64,000 nt of DNA, from assembly GCA_038203635.1 (NCBI GenBank), contig JBBRDT010000002.1, positions 33,615-97,614 of the forward strand. Direction: 5' to 3'. Below, in pieces: positions 36,548 through 44,546 of the stretch; the first letter of the stretch is position 1; each line of letters starts with the position of its first letter. This stretch comes from DASRIA01 sp038203635. Its GTDB lineage: Bacteria; Actinomycetota; Thermoleophilia; Solirubrobacterales; JBBDJG01. The notes beneath the pieces are model-generated. The model saw nothing but the letters and a program-made list of their open reading frames with translations. It was not told the DNA's origin and did no database searches. Made by a program: the position numbers and the translations under genes.

Positions 36548-37453
36548 GTGGGCGAGGCCGACGGCGCAATCGAGGCGGTGGGGCTGACCAAGCGCTACGG
36601 CTCGGTCACAGCCGTCGACGATCTCTCGTTCAACGTGCGCGCCGGCACCGTCACGGGTTTCCTGGGCCCCAACGGCGCGGGCAAGACCACCACCCTGCGG
36701 ATGGTGCTGGGCCTCGCACGGCCCACGGCGGGTCACGCGACGGTTGTCGGCCGCCGCTACGCGGACCTCGACGACCCGGCGCGGATGGTGGGCGCCAACC
36801 TGGAGGTCGCCGGTGCGCACCCCGGTCGCTCGGGTCGCAATCACCTGCGCGCGCTTGCGGCGATGGCGGGACTCCCACGCTCGCGCACGGAAGAGGTGTT
36901 GCGCCTGGTGGAGATGGACAAGGCGGCGGATCGCCGCGTCGGCAAGTACTCGATGGGCATGCGCCAGCGGCTGGGCTTGGCCGCGACGCTGCTCGGCGAC
37001 CCGCAGGTCCTGGTGCTGGACGAGCCGGCCAACGGCCTCGATCCGCAGGGCATCCGGTGGCTGCGCGACTTCCTGCGCGCCATGGCGGCCGAGGGCCGCA
37101 CGGTGCTCGTGTCGAGTCACGTCCTCGCGGAGGTCGCGCAGACCGTCGACGACGTGGTGGTCATCCACCGCGGCAGGATGGTGCGGCAGGGATCGGTGTC
37201 GGAGCTGACGATGGGAGGCTCGGTGCGGGTGCGCACCCCGGCTCCCGACCGGCTGCTGGCAGCGCTGGACAGCGCGGGCCTGTCCGTCACGCGCCAGGAC
37301 GGGGACGTGCTGCTGGTGAACGCCGAAGACTCCGCGCGCATCGGAGACCTGGCCCATTCCGCCGGCGTACCGCTGCATGAGCTGACCCCCGTTTCGACAT
37401 CGCTGGAGGAGGTCTTCCTGGAGTTGACCAGCGACACGGGCGGGATCGCGTGA
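36548..37453 (+). CDS. ABC transporter ATP-binding protein (multidrug/antibiotic exporter type)
   Basis: ATPase of 301 residues. Walker A GPNGAGKTTTLRMVL, signature KYSMGMRQRLGLA, Walker B QVLVLDEPANGLDP and switch His in VLVSSHVLAEVAQT are intact. The C-terminal domain after residue 215 is of the DrrA/CcmA drug-exporter type. GTG start at 36548. Its last codons overlap the permease start (GTGA), so the two form one exporter. Confidence 0.93.
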   Translation: MGEADGAIEAVGLTKRYGSVTAVDDLSFNVRAGTVTGFLGPNGAGKTTTLRMVLGLARPTAGHATVVGRRYADLDDPARMVGANLEVAGAHPGRSGRNHLRALAAMAGLPRSRTEEVLRLVEMDKAADRRVGKYSMGMRQRLGLAATLLGDPQVLVLDEPANGLDPQGIRWLRDFLRAMAAEGRTVLVSSHVLAEVAQTVDDVVVIHRGRMVRQGSVSELTMGGSVRVRTPAPDRLLAALDSAGLSVTRQDGDVLLVNAEDSARIGDLAHSAGVPLHELTPVSTSLEEVFLELTSDTGGIA

Positions 37454-38172
37454 CCCATTTGCTGGCCGGCGAGCTGCTGAAGGTGCGCACGACCCGCACG
37501 GCGTTCGGGTTCGCGATCGCAGCGCTGCTGCTGTCGCTGGCCACCGTGCTGATCGTCTCCCTTGCCGGAGGGGGTCCCGAGACGATCCGCGACAAGCGCG
37601 CCGCGATCGCCTTCGGCAGCGTGATCTCGGCCGTGCTCCTGATCTATGGCGTCGTCGGGGCGACAGGAGAGTTCCGGCACCGGACGCTGGCCCCCGCGGT
37701 CCTGATCGCGCCGGACCGCTACAGGCTCGTGATCGCGCGCATGCTTGCGTATGGGCTCACGGCAGGGTTTGCGGCGGCCGCGATCGGAGCCGTCGTCTAT
37801 CTCATTGGCATCCCGCTGCTCGCCGGCACATCCGGCCCCGACCTCGGCGGCGGCGACTACCTCGGGGTCGCCGTGGGCGGCATCCTTGCCTCCGTGCTGT
37901 GCGCGGTGCTCGGAGTGGCGATCGGCACGCTGGTCCGCAACCAGGTCGGAGCGGTGGTCGGACTGTTGGTGTGGATCTTCGTGATGGAGCCGCTCCTGTC
38001 GATCCCCAACGCCAACCTCACCGACTACACGATCGGCACAGGTGCCGGGGTCCTCGGCCAGGGCGGGAACGTAGACGGCACCATGGCCCACGCCTTCGTC
38101 GTCCTCGCGGCCTGGACAACCCTGCTCTCTCTTGCCGCCGTGCTGCTAGACCGCCGAAGAGACGTGGAATAG
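37450..38172 (+). CDS. ABC transporter permease (ABC-2 type)
   Basis: Membrane partner of the preceding ATPase, 240 residues with six predicted helices. Starts LLAGELLKVRTTRTAFGFAI, the usual ABC-2 N-terminus (short amphipathic helix then TM1). RHRTLAPAVLIAPDRYR between TM2 and TM3 is the coupling-helix-like EFRxxT region of this family. GTG start overlaps the ATPase stop. Substrate unknown. Confidence 0.88.
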   Translation: MTHLLAGELLKVRTTRTAFGFAIAALLLSLATVLIVSLAGGGPETIRDKRAAIAFGSVISAVLLIYGVVGATGEFRHRTLAPAVLIAPDRYRLVIARMLAYGLTAGFAAAAIGAVVYLIGIPLLAGTSGPDLGGGDYLGVAVGGILASVLCAVLGVAIGTLVRNQVGAVVGLLVWIFVMEPLLSIPNANLTDYTIGTGAGVLGQGGNVDGTMAHAFVVLAAWTTLLSLAAVLLDRRRDVE

Positions 38173-38185
38173 GCAAGGCAAAGCA

Positions 38186-38200
38186 CCGGCCGGAGGCCGG
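38186..38200. terminator. Short hairpin between convergent permease and acyl-CoA synthetase genes
   Basis: CCGGCC-GGA-GGCCGG, 6-bp stem in the 37-base convergent gap. It is the only structure there; weak as a terminator because it lacks a T-run on either strand. Confidence 0.35.
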
Positions 38201-38209
38201 GGCGCGAAG

Positions 38210-40015
38210 CTACTTCGAGTACATCGCGTCCAATTCGCCGGCGTACTTCTCGTTGACGACGTTGCGCTTGACCTTCAACGTCGGCGTCAGCTCACCCGTC
38301 TCCTGCGTCAGGTCGTGCGGGAGGATCGTGAACTTCTTGACCTCCTCGACGCGCGCCACCTTCGCGTTCACGGCGTCGACCGCCTCCTGGACGAGGGCCC
38401 GCACCTTCTCGTTGCGGGCTAGCGATGCCATGTCGGTGTCCTCGATGCCCTGCTTCTTGGCCCACGGCACGATCTCCTCGGGGTCCAGCGTGACGAGTGC
38501 GGACAGGAATGGGCGCCGATCGCCGTGCACGACGGCCTGCGAGATGTACTGGTTCTGCTTGAGGCCGTTCTCGAGGTTCGCGGGGGTGATGTTCTTGCCG
38601 CCGGCCGTGATGATGATGTCCTTCTTGCGGCCGGTGATGTAGAGGAACCCGTCCTCGTCGATGGTGCCGATGTCGCCCGTGTGCAGCCAGCCGTCGACGA
38701 TCGTCTCCTTGGTCGCGTCCGGGTTCTTGTAGTAGCCCCGGAAGATGTTCGCACCGCGCACGAGGATCTCGCCGTCGTCGGCGATCTTGACCTCGACGCC
38801 GGGAAAGGGCTTGCCGACCGATCCGAAGCGGAAGTCCTCGGGCAGGTTGCAGGTGGCCGCCGTCGAGGTCTCGGTCATGCCCCACCCCTCGAGCACGATC
38901 ACGCCACACGCGTAGAAGAACTCGAGGATCTCCTTGGCGATCGGCGCCGCGCCGGTGACGGCCTGCTTGATCTGGCCGCCGAAGATGTTGCGCACGTTCT
39001 GGTAAAGCGCGGCGTCGGCCTTGTCGAACGCCGCCTGCAGCTCGGGCGGGACCGTCTCTCCGTGCGCCTGCATCGTGCGCACCTTCATCCCCAGCTTCAC
39101 GGCCTGCTCGAGCTCCGCCTTGTCGGGCGCGGCCGAGATCGCCATCGAATAGATCTTCTCGAACATGCGGGGGACCGACGGGAAGTAGGTCGGCTTCACC
39201 TCCATCAGGTTCGGGATGATCTTCTGGGAGTCGCGCTCCCAGTAGACGATCGTCGCGCCCACGTCGATCGAGCCGAGCTGGATCAGGCGCGCAAAGGCAT
39301 GCGCGAGCGGCAGGAAGAGGTAGGCGACCTCGTTCTCCATGAGGACGTTCTGCGTTTGCACCATGTCGAGCATGTCGCGCCAGTTCTGGTGGTCGATCAC
39401 GCAGCCCTTGGGCGGCCCGGTGGTGCCGGACGTGTAGATGTAGGTGGCGACGTCGGAGCCCACCACCGAGGCGATGCGCTGCCTGTAGTCGTCGTCGGAG
39501 CGGCCCTGGCCCTTCTCACGGAGCTCGTCGAGGCTCATGACGTCGTCGCCTTCGAGGGGCTCCATCGAGATCACGTGGCGAAGCTTCGGAAGCTCGTCCC
39601 GGACCTTGCGGATCTTGTCGAGCTGGGCCTGGTCCTCGAGGATCACCGCGACGGACTCGGAGTGCTCGAGCACGTAGTGGCACTCCTCGGGCGAGTTGGT
39701 CTGGTAGATCGGCACGACCGTCGCGCCGGCGGCAAGGATCCCGAAGTCCGCGTAGGTCCACTCGGGCCTGGTGTTGGCCAGGATGCCGACCTTGTCACCG
39801 CGGTCGATGCCGAGCTCCTGGAGGCCGAGCGAGACCTCCTTCGCAATCTCACCCAGCTCTGGATAGGAGACGTCGACCCACGCGCCCTTGGACTGGTCCT
39901 TGTACCTCTGGGCGACCTTGTCGGCGTGCTTCTCGACGGCCAGGGGCAGCAGGTCCGCGAGCGTCTTGGACCCGGTCGCCGCAGCGCTCGGGGTCGTGGC
40001 CGTCTGAGCCTCCAT
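38210..40015 (-). CDS. Long-chain fatty-acid-CoA ligase (AMP-forming)
   Basis: Activates fatty acids through acyl-adenylates for beta-oxidation or lipid synthesis. 601 residues, typical of FadD15/long-chain ACSL. P-loop-like YIYTSGTTGPPKGCVIDHQN, GWGMTETSTAATCN (A5), and the GWLHTGDIGTIDEDGFLYIT with GRKKDIIITAGGKNITP (A8 hinge) are intact. The ATG at 40015 follows AGGAGGA by 7 bases; the frame extends further upstream with Pro/Gly-rich, non-family sequence. Transcribed towards the ABC operon. Confidence 0.95.
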   Translation of the reverse strand: MEAQTATTPSAAATGSKTLADLLPLAVEKHADKVAQRYKDQSKGAWVDVSYPELGEIAKEVSLGLQELGIDRGDKVGILANTRPEWTYADFGILAAGATVVPIYQTNSPEECHYVLEHSESVAVILEDQAQLDKIRKVRDELPKLRHVISMEPLEGDDVMSLDELREKGQGRSDDDYRQRIASVVGSDVATYIYTSGTTGPPKGCVIDHQNWRDMLDMVQTQNVLMENEVAYLFLPLAHAFARLIQLGSIDVGATIVYWERDSQKIIPNLMEVKPTYFPSVPRMFEKIYSMAISAAPDKAELEQAVKLGMKVRTMQAHGETVPPELQAAFDKADAALYQNVRNIFGGQIKQAVTGAAPIAKEILEFFYACGVIVLEGWGMTETSTAATCNLPEDFRFGSVGKPFPGVEVKIADDGEILVRGANIFRGYYKNPDATKETIVDGWLHTGDIGTIDEDGFLYITGRKKDIIITAGGKNITPANLENGLKQNQYISQAVVHGDRRPFLSALVTLDPEEIVPWAKKQGIEDTDMASLARNEKVRALVQEAVDAVNAKVARVEEVKKFTILPHDLTQETGELTPTLKVKRNVVNEKYAGELDAMYSK

Positions 40016-40188
40016 CGTGTTCCTCCTCACCTCGGGTCGGGAAGCCCTCGGCTTCCCGCAAGCTGGTCGCGATTGTAACCGGCGCCGGTGCTCACCGAGA
40101 GCCGCCGGTCGCGCCGGAGGTGCGTGCTGGAAGAGAGAAATGGGCGGGCTGCGTGGCCCGCCGGAACCGCCGCCGCAGGCGCTGTGGC

Positions 40189-40371
40189 CTAAGCCTGCGC
40201 CACCTGACCTTGAGACTGGCCCTGGATTTCCTTCAGCGAGGCCAGGAACAGGGTCTTGTCGATCTTGCCCTGGAAGATCGGTACCCCCAGTTCCATGCAC
40301 TTCGAGATGACCTCACGGCGGTCCATTCCGGCTTCCCGTGCCAGCTCGGTGGGCGTCAGGTGATTAGCCAA
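40189..40371 (-). CDS. Small helix-turn-helix / IF2_N-like protein
   Basis: Sixty-residue protein. The sequence LTPTELAREAGMDRREVISK and CMELGVPIFQGKIDKTLFLA resembles the small winged-helix domain at the N-terminus of translation factor IF-2 (the pattern L..LA...G.....VI.....G). That family is small and the match is by eye. It ends in a Gln-rich tail. It lies between the acyl-CoA synthetase and a divergent sigma factor, with its own ATG at 40371. Function unknown; a DNA- or RNA-binding accessory is plausible. Confidence 0.6.
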   Translation of the reverse strand: MANHLTPTELAREAGMDRREVISKCMELGVPIFQGKIDKTLFLASLKEIQGQSQGQVAQA

Positions 40372-40599
40372 TGCAATTCCCCTCTCGTAGCTACAACCGG
40401 ATCTGCCGGGCCCCCAGCGGCCCAGCGTCCGAGCGACACCCCCTTATACCGCTCCAGACGGACGTGTCAAGCCGCACCTGGACGAAGATTCGGCTGCGTG
40501 GCGCCCTTTTGCGTACTAACGTTCAGTGGTGGGTATAGGTACTTGGGTGGCGCGGGGAGGCCCCGCCCATGTCCCATTGCTAGAGGAAAGGGAGTCGCG
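40372..40599. other. Divergent intergenic region upstream of the ECF sigma factor
   Basis: 228 bases without a gene. It contains AT-richer patches (CTTATACC at 40443, TACTAACGTT and GGGTATAGG at 40515-40540) that could hold promoters for either strand. A hairpin GCGGGG-AGG-CCCCGC at 40552-40566, extendable by TGG/CCA with a bulged C, lies 34 bases before the sigma-factor GTG. Confidence 0.4.
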
Positions 40600-42243
40600 G
40601 TGAAACCGCTGCTGGCAGCAACAGCCACAGAGGCGCCGGACGAGCACCTGGTCGCAGCCGCCCGGGATGGCAGCGACGAGGCTTTCGAGGCGCTTTTCCG
40701 CCGCTACCAGGATCGCGTGGTCGGCTATGTGCGGGGAATGGTGTCCGACCACGGGCGCGCCGAGGACATCGTCCAAGAGGCGTTCATGTCGGCCCTGCGC
40801 TCGCTGCGCCGCACCGACCAGGAGATCAACTTCCGGCCCTGGATCTACGAGATCGCGAAGAACGCCTGCATCGACCACCTGCGCCGCGCCCGCCGCACGC
40901 AGGAGGTGTCGATCGACTCCGACGACTTCAGCCCCGTGGAAGAAAACCGCATCTCGCAGGTCGCCAGCGGAACCGACGCCACGGTGACGCGCAGGAACCA
41001 GCTCGAGTCGCTGCGCATGGCATTCCATGACCTTCCTCCCACTCAACACGAGATCCTGGTGATGAGAGAGCTCGAAGGTCTTTCGTACGACAGCATCGGC
41101 AACCGCATGGGCCTCACTCGCGGCGCCGTGGAGAGCCTGTTGTTTCGCGCCCGGCGCAGGCTGCGCGACGGGTTCGACGAGATCGACACCGGCGCGCGCT
41201 GCCAGCGCATGCGGACGGCGATGGAGGGCGTGACGGACGGTAGCGTCCGAGCTCGCGATCGCCGCCGGCTCTCGAGCCATCTTCATCACTGCAAGCCGTG
41301 CCGTCGCCATGCCGTCGCGATGGGTCTCGACTCCCTGGTGCTGGGCCTCGAGCAGAGTCGCGCGCGCCGCGCGGCACAGCGCGCCGCAGCCTTCCTGCCT
41401 TTGCCGGCGTTCCTGCGCCGCAGGCTGGAGGACGCCGCCGGCGGGCTTGGACCTGCCACGCAGGTCGGGATGGAGCAGGGCGCCACCTTCGCGGGCAAGG
41501 CCACAGCGATCCTGATCGCGACGATCGTCGCCGCGGGTGGGGCAGGAGTGGCCCACAAGGCCTCGGGCGGCGCGCTGCCGGGCGGGAATCTCCCGGTGGT
41601 GGGTGACTCGGGTGGTGGCGGCGACGCCGGCGGTGGCTCCGGCAATGGCAACTCCGCCGGTGGCGGTGCAGCCGGCGCGGGCGCAGGCGGCGGTCATGGT
41701 GCTGCGGCCGGCGCTCCGGGCTCCGGCCCGGGTGGCACGGCGGGCAGCGCCGCACCGGCCGGTCCGAATGGGCCCGCCGGCGATGGACCGGGTGCGCTTC
41801 CCGGAGGCCTGGGCGGCGAACTCGGTGCAGCCGTTCCCGCTGGGGGCGCCGAGCAGACCACCGGCGAGGCAGGGCGCCTCGGCGAGACGCTCTCCGGAGT
41901 CGGCGGCGTGGGCCGCACGGTCGAGTCCGTGGGGGGCGCCGTGGGCGTGTCGCCGGGCAAGACCACCAAGGATTTGGGAAAGACGGTCGGAAACACCGTG
42001 AAGAACGTTCCCGGCACCGTCAAGAACGCTCCCAAGGCGGTCAAGGAGGTCACCAAGACACTTCCGAAGCCACCGGTGAAGGTGCCCAAGGAGGTCAAGC
42101 TCCCCGCCGGCGGTTCGGTCAAGACCGGCGAGCCGGGCAAGACCGGCCCGTCCGTGAGACCGCCTCAGACGCCGCTTCCGATCCCTCCGGTGCAGCTGCC
42201 GCCGCTCCCGCTGAACGGGCTCACGTCCGGCCTGGGCCTCTAG
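40600..42243 (+). CDS. ECF-type sigma factor fused to a zinc anti-sigma-like motif, membrane helix and low-complexity tail
   Basis: 547 residues. Sigma region 2 spans about 27-98 (AFEALFRRYQDRVVGYVRGM, EDIVQEAF, FRPWIYEIAKNACIDHLRR) and region 4 about 135-190 (LPPTQHEILVMRELEGLSYD, then GLTRGAVESLLFRARRRL). Next comes a C201...H227-x3-C231-x2-C234 motif like zinc-binding anti-sigma domains, a membrane helix (about 302-317, ATAILIATIVAAGGAG), then 85 residues of Gly/Ala and about 140 of Lys/Pro/Val/Gly that would be outside the cell. A sigma factor tethered to the membrane by its own anti-sigma-like domain suggests regulated release. GTG start at 40600 follows GAGGAAAGGGA. Confidence 0.88.
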   Translation: MKPLLAATATEAPDEHLVAAARDGSDEAFEALFRRYQDRVVGYVRGMVSDHGRAEDIVQEAFMSALRSLRRTDQEINFRPWIYEIAKNACIDHLRRARRTQEVSIDSDDFSPVEENRISQVASGTDATVTRRNQLESLRMAFHDLPPTQHEILVMRELEGLSYDSIGNRMGLTRGAVESLLFRARRRLRDGFDEIDTGARCQRMRTAMEGVTDGSVRARDRRRLSSHLHHCKPCRRHAVAMGLDSLVLGLEQSRARRAAQRAAAFLPLPAFLRRRLEDAAGGLGPATQVGMEQGATFAGKATAILIATIVAAGGAGVAHKASGGALPGGNLPVVGDSGGGGDAGGGSGNGNSAGGGAAGAGAGGGHGAAAGAPGSGPGGTAGSAAPAGPNGPAGDGPGALPGGLGGELGAAVPAGGAEQTTGEAGRLGETLSGVGGVGRTVESVGGAVGVSPGKTTKDLGKTVGNTVKNVPGTVKNAPKAVKEVTKTLPKPPVKVPKEVKLPAGGSVKTGEPGKTGPSVRPPQTPLPIPPVQLPPLPLNGLTSGLGL

Positions 42244-42275
42244 CGCTCCAGCCCCCGATCGGTCGGGCCAATAGG

Positions 42276-42281
42276 TACGCT
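42276..42281 (+). promoter_or_regulatory. Candidate -10 box (TACGCT) before the 80-residue gene
   Basis: TACGCT lies 8 bases before the ATG at 42290, matching the spacing seen before rpsL, rpsE and rplQ. No Shine-Dalgarno sequence is present. Confidence 0.3.
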
Positions 42282-42289
42282 GCGCTCCG

Positions 42290-42532
42290 ATGGCGGGACG
42301 CGACGGCGACACCTTTCTCGAGTCCCTCATGGACACGAGCCTCTACTCGATGGGGGCGTACTTCTCGGACCAGCATCCCGAGCTTGTCGACGAGGTGATC
42401 TCGCAGAGCGAATCGATCGAGGAGCAGGGCATCGCGTCCTTCGCCGATGCGAACGGCCTGACGCTCGAGCAGTGCTTCGAGACGCTGATGACCGGCCTGG
42501 CCGTGCGGTATTACAAGGCCGTCGCGGGCTGA
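42290..42532 (+). CDS. Hypothetical 80-residue protein
   Basis: Unrecognised small soluble protein, acidic, predicted mostly helical (DTFLESLMDTSLYSMGAYFS, EEQGIASFADANGLTLEQCF). The latter part resembles a short helix-turn-helix packing but no clear family match. It follows the sigma-factor gene by 46 bases in the same direction, and a tRNA gene follows. Coding is supported by its codon use and clear start. Confidence 0.55.
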   Translation: MAGRDGDTFLESLMDTSLYSMGAYFSDQHPELVDEVISQSESIEEQGIASFADANGLTLEQCFETLMTGLAVRYYKAVAG

Positions 42533-42572
42533 CCCGGCCGTCAGTCTCTAGGATTCAGCTCGGCTACCACCT

Positions 42573-42646
42573 CGGGGCGTAGCGCAGCCTGGTAGCGCGC
42601 ACCGTTCGGGTCGGTGAGGTCCCCGGTTCGAATCCGGGCGCCCCGA
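42573..42646 (+). tRNA. tRNA-Pro (anticodon CGG)
   Basis: Seventy-four bases fold as a complete cloverleaf: acceptor CGGGGCG/CGCCCCG, D-arm GCGC/GCGC, anticodon stem CACCG/CGGTG with loop TTCGGGT (anticodon CGG at 42607-42609), T-arm CCCGG-TTCGAAT-CCGGG, discriminator A. CCA is not encoded. The last nine bases and seven beyond are repeated exactly at 43556-43571, marking it as an integration site. Confidence 0.96.
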
Positions 42647-42653
42647 TTAGCAG
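42638..42653 (+). repeat. attL-like direct repeat at the tRNA-Pro 3' end
   Basis: GCGCCCCGATTAGCAG, 16 bases, covers the 3' acceptor strand and the first bases downstream of the tRNA. An identical copy is at 43556-43571. Confidence 0.75.
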
Positions 42654-42694
42654 CTGAGTGCCGCGGGGGTCCGTAAGACCCCGCGGAGCTCAGC
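42653..42694 (+). terminator. Hairpin downstream of tRNA-Pro
   Basis: GCTGAG/CTCAGC closes an inner stem CCGCGGGGGTC/GACCCCGCGG (one bulged G) with a CGTAA loop, starting 7 bases after the tRNA. It is the likely tRNA transcript terminator, although no T-run follows. Confidence 0.55.
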
Positions 42695-43020
42695 CCTCCT
42701 TGGTACACGGCCCGCAGCACCTCGCACGGTCCCGCACGCTAGACGGCCGCCAGACCTAGTCAATCCGTAGCCACAGTCGACGTCGCGCGTAGCCACGTGC
42801 CAGCGCTTTCGAGTTCGCGTCATCGACGTCGTCGTAGGCGGCTCAGCGTCAGCGAGGTCGGCGAGGCACGAGGACGTCGTTCGTGGCCGGCCGCCCCCGA
42901 GTCGCTGACCGCGCGCCCCGACGCGGGTCCTGTATCAGCGCGGTTCCCGAGCGCCTGACCGTGCAGGATGCACCCCCGCGACGCCGCGACAAGCGTCGCC
43001 GGTTCGTCCGTATCGCGTGA

Positions 43021-43260
43021 TTGGCTACCGCGGTGTCTGCAGCTCCAATTCCCCTGCCTGATATTCCCGCAACGACGTCCGGCTGCAGGCCGTTCCTGCG
43101 CTGGGCCGGCGGTAAGACGCGGCTCCTCAAGGCGCTGCGGCCGCATTTCCCGGCCGAGTTTGCTACCTACTACGAACCGTTCATAGGTGGTGGCGCGGTC
43201 TTCTTCGACTCAGGGCATCGAAAAGGACCTCGCGACGGTCTACGAGGCCTCTACGTCTGA
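43021..43260 (+). pseudogene. Truncated DNA adenine methylase (Dam-type) remnant
   Basis: The 79-residue frame starts (TTG) with a plausible leader and then RPFLRWAGGKTRLLKALRPH and YYEPFIGGGAVFFD, which are motif X and the FxGGG AdoMet-binding motif of Dam-family N6-adenine methylases. The rest of the enzyme, including DPPY, is missing. After the break a different frame (43214-43363) reads GIEKDLATVYEASTSERRGF and on to a stop, looking like part of another protein, which suggests an internal deletion. Part of the decayed tRNA-Pro element. Confidence 0.75.
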
Positions 43261-43555
43261 ACGCCGAGGCTTCTGGCGCCACTTCGCTAGCGACCCGCAC
43301 AGCCTGACGGTCGTCGAAACCGTCTTGAAGACTGCTCGCACACGTTCGCGAGTTGCCTCTTAGCAAGCCGTGCGCCGTTGACGATGCGAGCTCCGGTCGC
43401 CGAAGAGGACCGGCTTCTCGTTCGATACCCAGCCGTCTCGGACGCCCTTAGAAGGCGTCTCGGACTCCATCCGGTCGTGCTAGTAGCCGCCCAGTTCGTA
43501 GCCATCTCGTAGCTAACCAGTGGTTTTGGCGCTCTACTGCTGGAAGTTGAACCAA
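43261..43555. other. Gene-free stretch at the right end of the integrated remnant
   Basis: About 300 bases without a convincing gene; lower coding quality and a few stop-interrupted fragments. A short dyad GACGCC/GGCGTC is at about 43441-43458. Nothing else recognised. Confidence 0.4.
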
Positions 43556-43571
43556 GCGCCCCGATTAGCAG
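43556..43571 (+). repeat. attR-like direct repeat
   Basis: Second exact copy of GCGCCCCGATTAGCAG. It covers the stop codon (43565-43567) and last base pairs of the minus-strand SnoaL-like gene, so that gene's 3' end was the ancestral downstream neighbour of the tRNA. Confidence 0.75.
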
Positions 43572-43960
43572 TTGGACAGAGCCTGTTGCTCGTCTTGGAA
43601 GAGCTTGGCTCCCCGGATCTTTCCGTCGCTCACCGTCCACAGCATTCCGCCGCGCGCCTCGATGGCGATCCCACTGAGCCGTCCTCGCGCGCGCACCATG
43701 TTGGCCGTGACAAGGCGGCCGGGCCCACACTCCGTGATGCGCTCCAGCTCGATCGCAAACTCGTCCCAGGCGTCCCACATCTCCTCCAGCAGCCGTTTCA
43801 GCCCGGCATGGCCGACGTAGCTCCCCTGGAAGGGGCTGCGTGAGTCCGACCAGTCGAACTCCATGTCCTCGTGTGCGCAATCGAGCAGGGTTTGATCGTC
43901 GTGGTTCGCCCAGCTCCCCGTGAACCGTCGCACCAGCGCGACGCTCTCCTCGAAGGTCAC
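43565..43960 (-). CDS. SnoaL-like / NTF2-fold protein
   Basis: 131 residues with the cone-shaped NTF2-like fold signature: ESVALVRRFTGSWANHDDQT, then LDCAHEDMEFDWSDS and the late strand MLWTVSDGKIRGAKLFQDEQ, common in SnoaL-like polyketide-cyclase or ketosteroid-isomerase relatives. Substrate unknown. GTG start at 43960 overlaps or abuts the stop of the upstream DUF4396 gene, so they are one operon. Its last codons lie in the attR-like repeat; the C-terminus could have been changed by integration. Confidence 0.75.
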   Translation of the reverse strand: MTFEESVALVRRFTGSWANHDDQTLLDCAHEDMEFDWSDSRSPFQGSYVGHAGLKRLLEEMWDAWDEFAIELERITECGPGRLVTANMVRARGRLSGIAIEARGGMLWTVSDGKIRGAKLFQDEQQALSNC

Positions 43961-44532
43961 CTAGAACGCCTCGGCGAGCAGGACGACCGACCCGAAGACG
44001 AACGCCACGGCCGCGACGATTGCGACCACGCGGGTCGGAGGGCCGCCGTGGATCCCGGTCTCGTGAACCGCGACGTGGCCCTTGCCACGCCGATCAGCCA
44101 GCGGTTGACCGGGAAGGCGCACGCACCCGCGATCACGAGCGCCACGGAGAGGCTGCCCCAGAACAGGGTGTCGCCGACGCCGGCCTGAAGAGCGCCGGGG
44201 ACGGCCACGACGATCGCGTTGTCGACGATCTCCATGACCGCGATGCTCAACGTGTCCGAGGCCAACGCGATCGGCACCACGGCCCCGATCGCCAGTCCCG
44301 CGCGCAGCAGCGGAATGCTCGTGAGCGTGTAGCCGAAAATGAACGCGAGCACCACGGCGAGCCCTACCGTTCCCCAATCCGACAGCCCGATCGCCGTGCC
44401 GATCACCATGCCGGCGATCTCGCCGAGCGCGCATCCCGTGAGGCAGTGCAGGGTGGCGCTGAAGGCGACCGCGTCGAGCTCCCGGCCCGAGGTCGGCATT
44501 GCGTGATGATGCTCGTGGGCATGTGCATCCAT
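43961..44532 (-). pseudogene. DUF4396-type membrane protein with a likely 1-base frameshift
   Basis: N-terminus is His-rich (MDAHAHEHHHAMPTSG) and is followed by about five membrane helices (CLTGCALGEIAGMVIGTAIG, FGYTLTSIPLLRAGLAIG, VDNAIVVAVPGALQAGVGD), typical of DUF4396. The frame reads normally to FPVNRWLIG (about 44092). Without a change it continues as a basic, Ser/Arg-rich tail to a stop at 43957. In the adjacent frame the sequence RGKGHVAVHE followed by a helix VVAIVAAVAFVFGSVVLLAE is the natural family ending, stopping at 43961. One missing base near 44085-44091 explains both. Real mutation or sequencing error cannot be told apart. Confidence 0.7.
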
Positions 44533-44546
44533 GGCGAGGTTTCAGT

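Larger units (their letters stand above)
42638..43571. mobile_element. Remnant of an element integrated at tRNA-Pro
   Basis: A 918-bp segment lies between (and includes one of) two 16-bp direct repeats, the left at the tRNA-Pro 3' end, as integrases of phages and islands produce. Inside are a terminator-like hairpin, a truncated Dam-type methylase and no complete gene; no integrase is left. Most of 42700-43020 and 43370-43555 shows no recognisable coding. It has decayed far beyond mobility. Confidence 0.65.

Noticed and set aside
43435..43465. Palindrome with a TAAG loop on the minus strand
   Set aside because: Arms do not pair cleanly around the loop and the GTGGG...CAGGAC flank is absent, so it is not counted with the rpsQ/ligA family.
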